Assembly (NCBI GenBank): GCA_016214925.1
Contig: JACRMO010000271.1
Span: 1 to 7,863, forward strand
Origin: Gammaproteobacteria bacterium
GTDB lineage: Bacteria > Pseudomonadota > Gammaproteobacteria > Thiohalobacterales > Thiohalobacteraceae
Direction: 5' to 3'
DNA length: 7,863 bases
Under the pieces are notes generated by a model, which saw only the letters and a list, made by a program, of their open reading frames with translations, searched no databases and was not told the DNA's origin. The translations under genes were made by a program, and so were the position numbers. Positions 5,860 to 7,863 of this stretch are shown here, piece by piece (the first letter of the stretch is position 1; each line of letters starts with the position of its first letter).

Positions 5860-6854
5860 CGGCGGTCACTCGGCGATTGGATCGAGGATCGGATCGATCC
5901 GGGGGGAGTAGACCACGGTTGGTCCGTTTGCTCCTTCACGAGACTGACGAAGATCTCTTCGAGCGAACTCTGGCGCGTGGTGAGATCCTTGAAGCCGATC
6001 CCAAGCTCGCCGAGGCGTTTGAGGAGTGCCGGAACGGTCGCCTGCTCAGAACTCGCATCGAACACGTATTCCAGATCGCCGCCGTCGTTGTTCAGTGTCA
6101 GCGCCCACGCGCTCAAGTCCGCCGGGATCGTCGCCAGCGGTTCCAGCAAGTGCAGCGTGAGTTGTTTCTTGCCCAGTTTCTTCATCAGCTCGGTCTTGGT
6201 CTCGACCAGGATCAATCGGCCTTTGTTGATCACGCCGATGCGGTCGGCCATTTCCTCCGCCTCGTCGATGTAGTGCGTGGTCAGAATGATGGTGACCCCG
6301 CTGTCGCGCAGACGCCTGACCTGTGCCCACATATCGCGCCGCAACTCCACGTCCACACCGGCGGTCGGCTCATCGAGAAACAACACCTGCGGTTCGTGCG
6401 CCAGCGCCTTCGCGATCAGCACGCGGCGCTTCATCCCGCCGGACAGCGTCATGATCATATCCTTGCGCTTGTCCCACAACGACAGATCGCGCAGCACCCG
6501 TTCGAGGTGCGCCGGATTCGGCGGCAGCCCGAACAGCCCGCGGCTGAACCGGATCGTATCCCAGGGCGTCTCGAACAAGTCGGTATAGAGTTCCTGCGGC
6601 ACCAGCCCGATCTGTGCACGCGCCGCGCGGTAGTCGCGCCGTATATCGTGGCCGTTGACCCGCACACTGCCCGCCGTCGGCGTGACGATCCCGCAGACTG
6701 CACTGATCAGCGTCGTCTTGCCCGCGCCATTCGGCCCGAGCAGCGCGACGATCTCGCCCGGACGGATATCAAGGTCGACATCCTGCAGCGCGACGAGCCC
6801 GGAGGCGTAGATCTTGCCGAGGGCGGAGATGGAGATGACGGGAGTAGGGGGCAT
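5856..6854 (-). CDS. ABC transporter ATP-binding protein, YadG family
   Basis: This 332-residue cytoplasmic ATPase carries all nucleotide-binding motifs: Walker A GPNGAGKTT (40-48), Q-loop Gln87, signature LSGGMKRR (137-144), Walker B VLFLDEPTAGVD (157-168) and the switch His194 in LTTHYIDEAEE. After the ATPase core, residues about 218-305 resemble the C-terminal domain common in ABC-2 exporter ATPases. The last 20 or so residues, rich in Pro, Ser and Arg, form a tail beyond the usual YadG length of about 308. The gene pairs with the ABC-2 permease through an ATGA overlap. No strong ribosome binding site precedes the ATG, and no alternative start follows before the first conserved strand. It begins 52 bases after the toxin gene, so it may share that transcript or have its own unseen promoter. 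Confidence 0.95.
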   Translation of the reverse strand: MPPTPVISISALGKIYASGLVALQDVDLDIRPGEIVALLGPNGAGKTTLISAVCGIVTPTAGSVRVNGHDIRRDYRAARAQIGLVPQELYTDLFETPWDTIRFSRGLFGLPPNPAHLERVLRDLSLWDKRKDMIMTLSGGMKRRVLIAKALAHEPQVLFLDEPTAGVDVELRRDMWAQVRRLRDSGVTIILTTHYIDEAEEMADRIGVINKGRLILVETKTELMKKLGKKQLTLHLLEPLATIPADLSAWALTLNNDGGDLEYVFDASSEQATVPALLKRLGELGIGFKDLTTRQSSLEEIFVSLVKEQTDQPWSTPPGSIRSSIQSPSDRR

Positions 6855-6882
6855 GGGTGGGAGTGTAGCGTCACAGGGCGAG

Positions 6883-6896
6883 GAGGCCTATGCCTC
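6883..6896. repeat. Short inverted repeat between the toxin and ABC ATPase genes
   Basis: GAGGC-CTAT-GCCTC forms a perfect five-base stem with a four-base loop, 10 bases after the toxin stop. In the direction of transcription it is followed by CTCGCCC, not a T-tract, so it is at best a weak pause or processing signal between the toxin-antitoxin transcript and the ABC genes. Confidence 0.4.
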
Positions 6897-6906
6897 GTTA
6901 CATCCG

Positions 6907-7203
6907 CTATCGTCGTTGCTGCCATACGAGCGGATCACGGCGCGCGTGGAACACGGCCAGCACCACAATGCGTTGAGTCTCTATACGGAAGAACACTGAA
7001 TAAGGAAAACGACGGACGCGAACGCAACGAACATCCTTGTGCATCAGCGGAAAGCGTTCGGGATAGTTCGCGAGGAGTTCAACGGCACGGTTGATTTCCG
7101 CAACAAATTCTATGCCCAGGCCCGCACGTCGCTCCTCATACCACTCGGCCGCTTCGACGAGTTCGCGGAATGCGGCTCGCCGAAAGGCAACGGAGAGCGT
7201 CAT
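6907..7203 (-). CDS. RelE/ParE-family toxin of a type II toxin-antitoxin module
   Basis: The 98-residue protein has the RelE/ParE superfamily layout: two N-terminal helices with the EAAEWYEERRAGLGIEF pattern (17-33), a helix ending in NYPERFPLM (46-54), then strands with VRVRRFPYSVFFRIE (61-75) and VLAVFHARRDP (81-91). Toxins of this fold either cleave mRNA at the ribosome (RelE-type) or poison DNA gyrase (ParE-type); the sequence alone does not decide which, though the wording is closest to the ParE-like members paired with short 'addiction module' antitoxins. The ATG overlaps the antitoxin stop by four bases (ATGA) and has only a poor ribosome binding site, so toxin translation probably depends on the antitoxin. 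Length is normal and the frame intact. Confidence 0.9.
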   Translation of the reverse strand: MTLSVAFRRAAFRELVEAAEWYEERRAGLGIEFVAEINRAVELLANYPERFPLMHKDVRCVRVRRFPYSVFFRIETQRIVVLAVFHARRDPLVWQQRR

Positions 7204-7430
7204 TTCTTGAGGCGTTCGGTGATCGACGCTTTGACATCACCCCACGATACGACATCGTCCGGGTTCGCTTCGTGATCCGCGATCCTGTTTTCGAGTTCCG
7301 TGCGCTGTGCCTGGGTGAGCGGCACGGCCGCGCTGTCGGCCGCTATGCTGTCCCACAGCTCCTCGACCAACGACAGACGCTCCTCGATGTCGAGATGTTC
7401 AATACCCAAAGACTTTATGGAAACGGACAT
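7200..7430 (-). CDS. Addiction-module antitoxin (short helical family, TIGR02574-like)
   Basis: The 76-residue protein matches the small unstable antitoxin family found directly upstream of RelE/ParE toxins: an N-terminal helix with LDIEERLSLVEELWDSI (13-29), a second helix LTQAQRTELENRIADHEANP (38-57), and the C-terminal Ser-Trp-Gly-Asp-Val-Lys then an Ile-rich helix. Its role is to bind and neutralise the toxin encoded just downstream and probably to repress the shared promoter with it. The start is well supported by GGAGGT (7442..7437) six bases ahead. No clear DNA-binding domain is recognisable. The order, antitoxin first with ATGA overlap, is standard. The hairpin 66 bases upstream of the start is a candidate operator. 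Confidence 0.9.
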   Translation of the reverse strand: MSVSIKSLGIEHLDIEERLSLVEELWDSIAADSAAVPLTQAQRTELENRIADHEANPDDVVSWGDVKASITERLKK

Positions 7431-7495
7431 GAGAGCACCTCCGGAAAGGCATGGGTTGAATCGTAGCAGAGGGCTCTGGACGGCGGAAGCATGGC

Positions 7496-7532
7496 GGACG
7501 GGCCGCTGTTTACGGTGTAAATCGGACCGTCC
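7496..7532. repeat. Nested imperfect inverted repeat upstream of the toxin-antitoxin module
   Basis: Outer arms GGACGGGCC (7496-7504) and GGACCGTCC (7524-7532) pair at eight of nine positions. Inside lies a second inverted repeat, TTTAC-GGT-GTAAA (7509-7521), offset by one base from the outer centre. The element sits in the 129-base gap between the end of the edge gene and the antitoxin start. No T-tract follows on the minus strand, so a classic intrinsic terminator is unlikely. It could be an operator for the antitoxin-toxin complex or a structured 3' end of the edge gene. The rest of the gap holds only the antitoxin ribosome binding site and a weak -10-like TACGAT. Confidence 0.5.
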
Positions 7533-7559
7533 CCGGTTTGTGTCGTGAGCTCGACTTTA

Positions 7560-7863
7560 TCATTTGTATTCATTGGGAAGGAAGAATACGACGCCGTCGG
7601 TCGTGATCTTGAAAGTCCCGTTGTAGCCTAAGTCGCGAGAGGAAGTCAGGCCGTTCTTCAACCTCTGGATTTCGCTGGCTGATACGGTAAGGGTCGAATT
7701 GGCTTCCTGAAAGCCGACATTGTTTTGAACGAGCCCGCTCGCAAACTCCGCTGGGTCGGCTTCAGGGTAAGACACTTTCTCCACCTCGGGTTTGTCGCCC
7801 TTGGTGCGAATGACAAAAGCCTCGGATTCGGTAATCCATGCCTGAAAAGTCGACGGACGGTTA
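7560..7863 (-). CDS. Unrecognised protein, C-terminal 100 residues (start beyond window)
   Basis: The frame is open from the right edge to a TAA-type stop at 7560 and is therefore probably the end of a longer gene. A GTG at 7784 could start a 74-residue protein, but the 26 codons before it are also open and protein-like (for example Phe-Gln-Ala-Trp-Ile-Thr-Glu-Ser-Glu), and I see no ribosome binding site at that GTG. The visible part is polar, with no membrane helix, cysteine or obvious catalytic motif. It ends in strand-like FKITTDGVVFFLPNEYK. I do not recognise a family. GC over 7561-7740 is 92 of 180 bases (51%), below the 68% of a sample within nadC (4081-4140). This and the toxin-antitoxin neighbour suggest accessory DNA. 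Confidence 0.6.
   Translation of the reverse strand, partial: NRPSTFQAWITESEAFVIRTKGDKPEVEKVSYPEADPAEFASGLVQNNVGFQEANSTLTVSASEIQRLKNGLTSSRDLGYNGTFKITTDGVVFFLPNEYK

Noticed and set aside
5009..5869. A 286-codon frame on the minus strand overlapping the permease gene
   Set aside because: Out-of-frame reading of the permease with Arg/His-rich composition and no membrane segments.
5832..7094. A 420-codon open frame on the plus strand opposite the ABC ATPase and toxin genes
   Set aside because: It is antisense to well-supported genes with clear motifs, its sequence is rich in Arg, Asp, Gln and His as expected from GC-rich antisense frames, and no family is recognisable.

Overview
The window looks like chromosomal DNA of a moderately high-GC proteobacterium, most likely gamma- or beta-. 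This rests on protein style, an FNR-type box, strong Shine-Dalgarno sequences and a kdp operon starting with kdpF; I cannot name the genus. Every gene I can support lies on the minus strand, so the window reads from right to left in transcription order.

Right edge (7863 down to 6907): the C-terminal part of an unrecognised gene, of lower GC than the genes beside it. A strong imperfect hairpin follows it. Next comes a two-gene toxin-antitoxin module, with a small 'addiction module' antitoxin followed by a RelE/ParE-family toxin and a 4-bp ATGA overlap. This end looks like accessory DNA.

Centre-right (6854 to 3787): a conserved block. A YadG-type ABC ATPase and a YadH-type ABC-2 permease overlap by ATGA. 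A cytosolic FKBP-type peptidyl-prolyl isomerase follows, and its stop codon overlaps the start of nadC (quinolinate phosphoribosyltransferase, NAD synthesis) as TAATG.

Centre-left (3786 to 421): a 225-bp control region with a perfect FNR/Anr-type box (TTGAT-N4-ATCAA). It precedes a two-gene unit: a secreted PhnD-like solute-binding protein with no transporter genes in the window, then a membrane-anchored PAS-GGDEF-EAL protein. The likely reading is a periplasmic ligand sensor coupled to cyclic-di-GMP turnover, possibly under oxygen control.

Left edge (420 to 1): a 220-bp control region containing a TTTACA-N5-TTTATC direct repeat like the KdpE site of enteric kdp promoters. The start of a kdp potassium-uptake operon follows: a 30-residue membrane peptide, kdpF (29 residues) and the first five codons of kdpA. 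The two complete small genes are too short for ordinary gene calling and were found by reading the minus strand directly.

The best candidates for something less described are the FNR-box/PhnD-like/GGDEF-EAL module, the 30-residue peptide ahead of kdpF, and the unidentified gene with its hairpin at the right edge.
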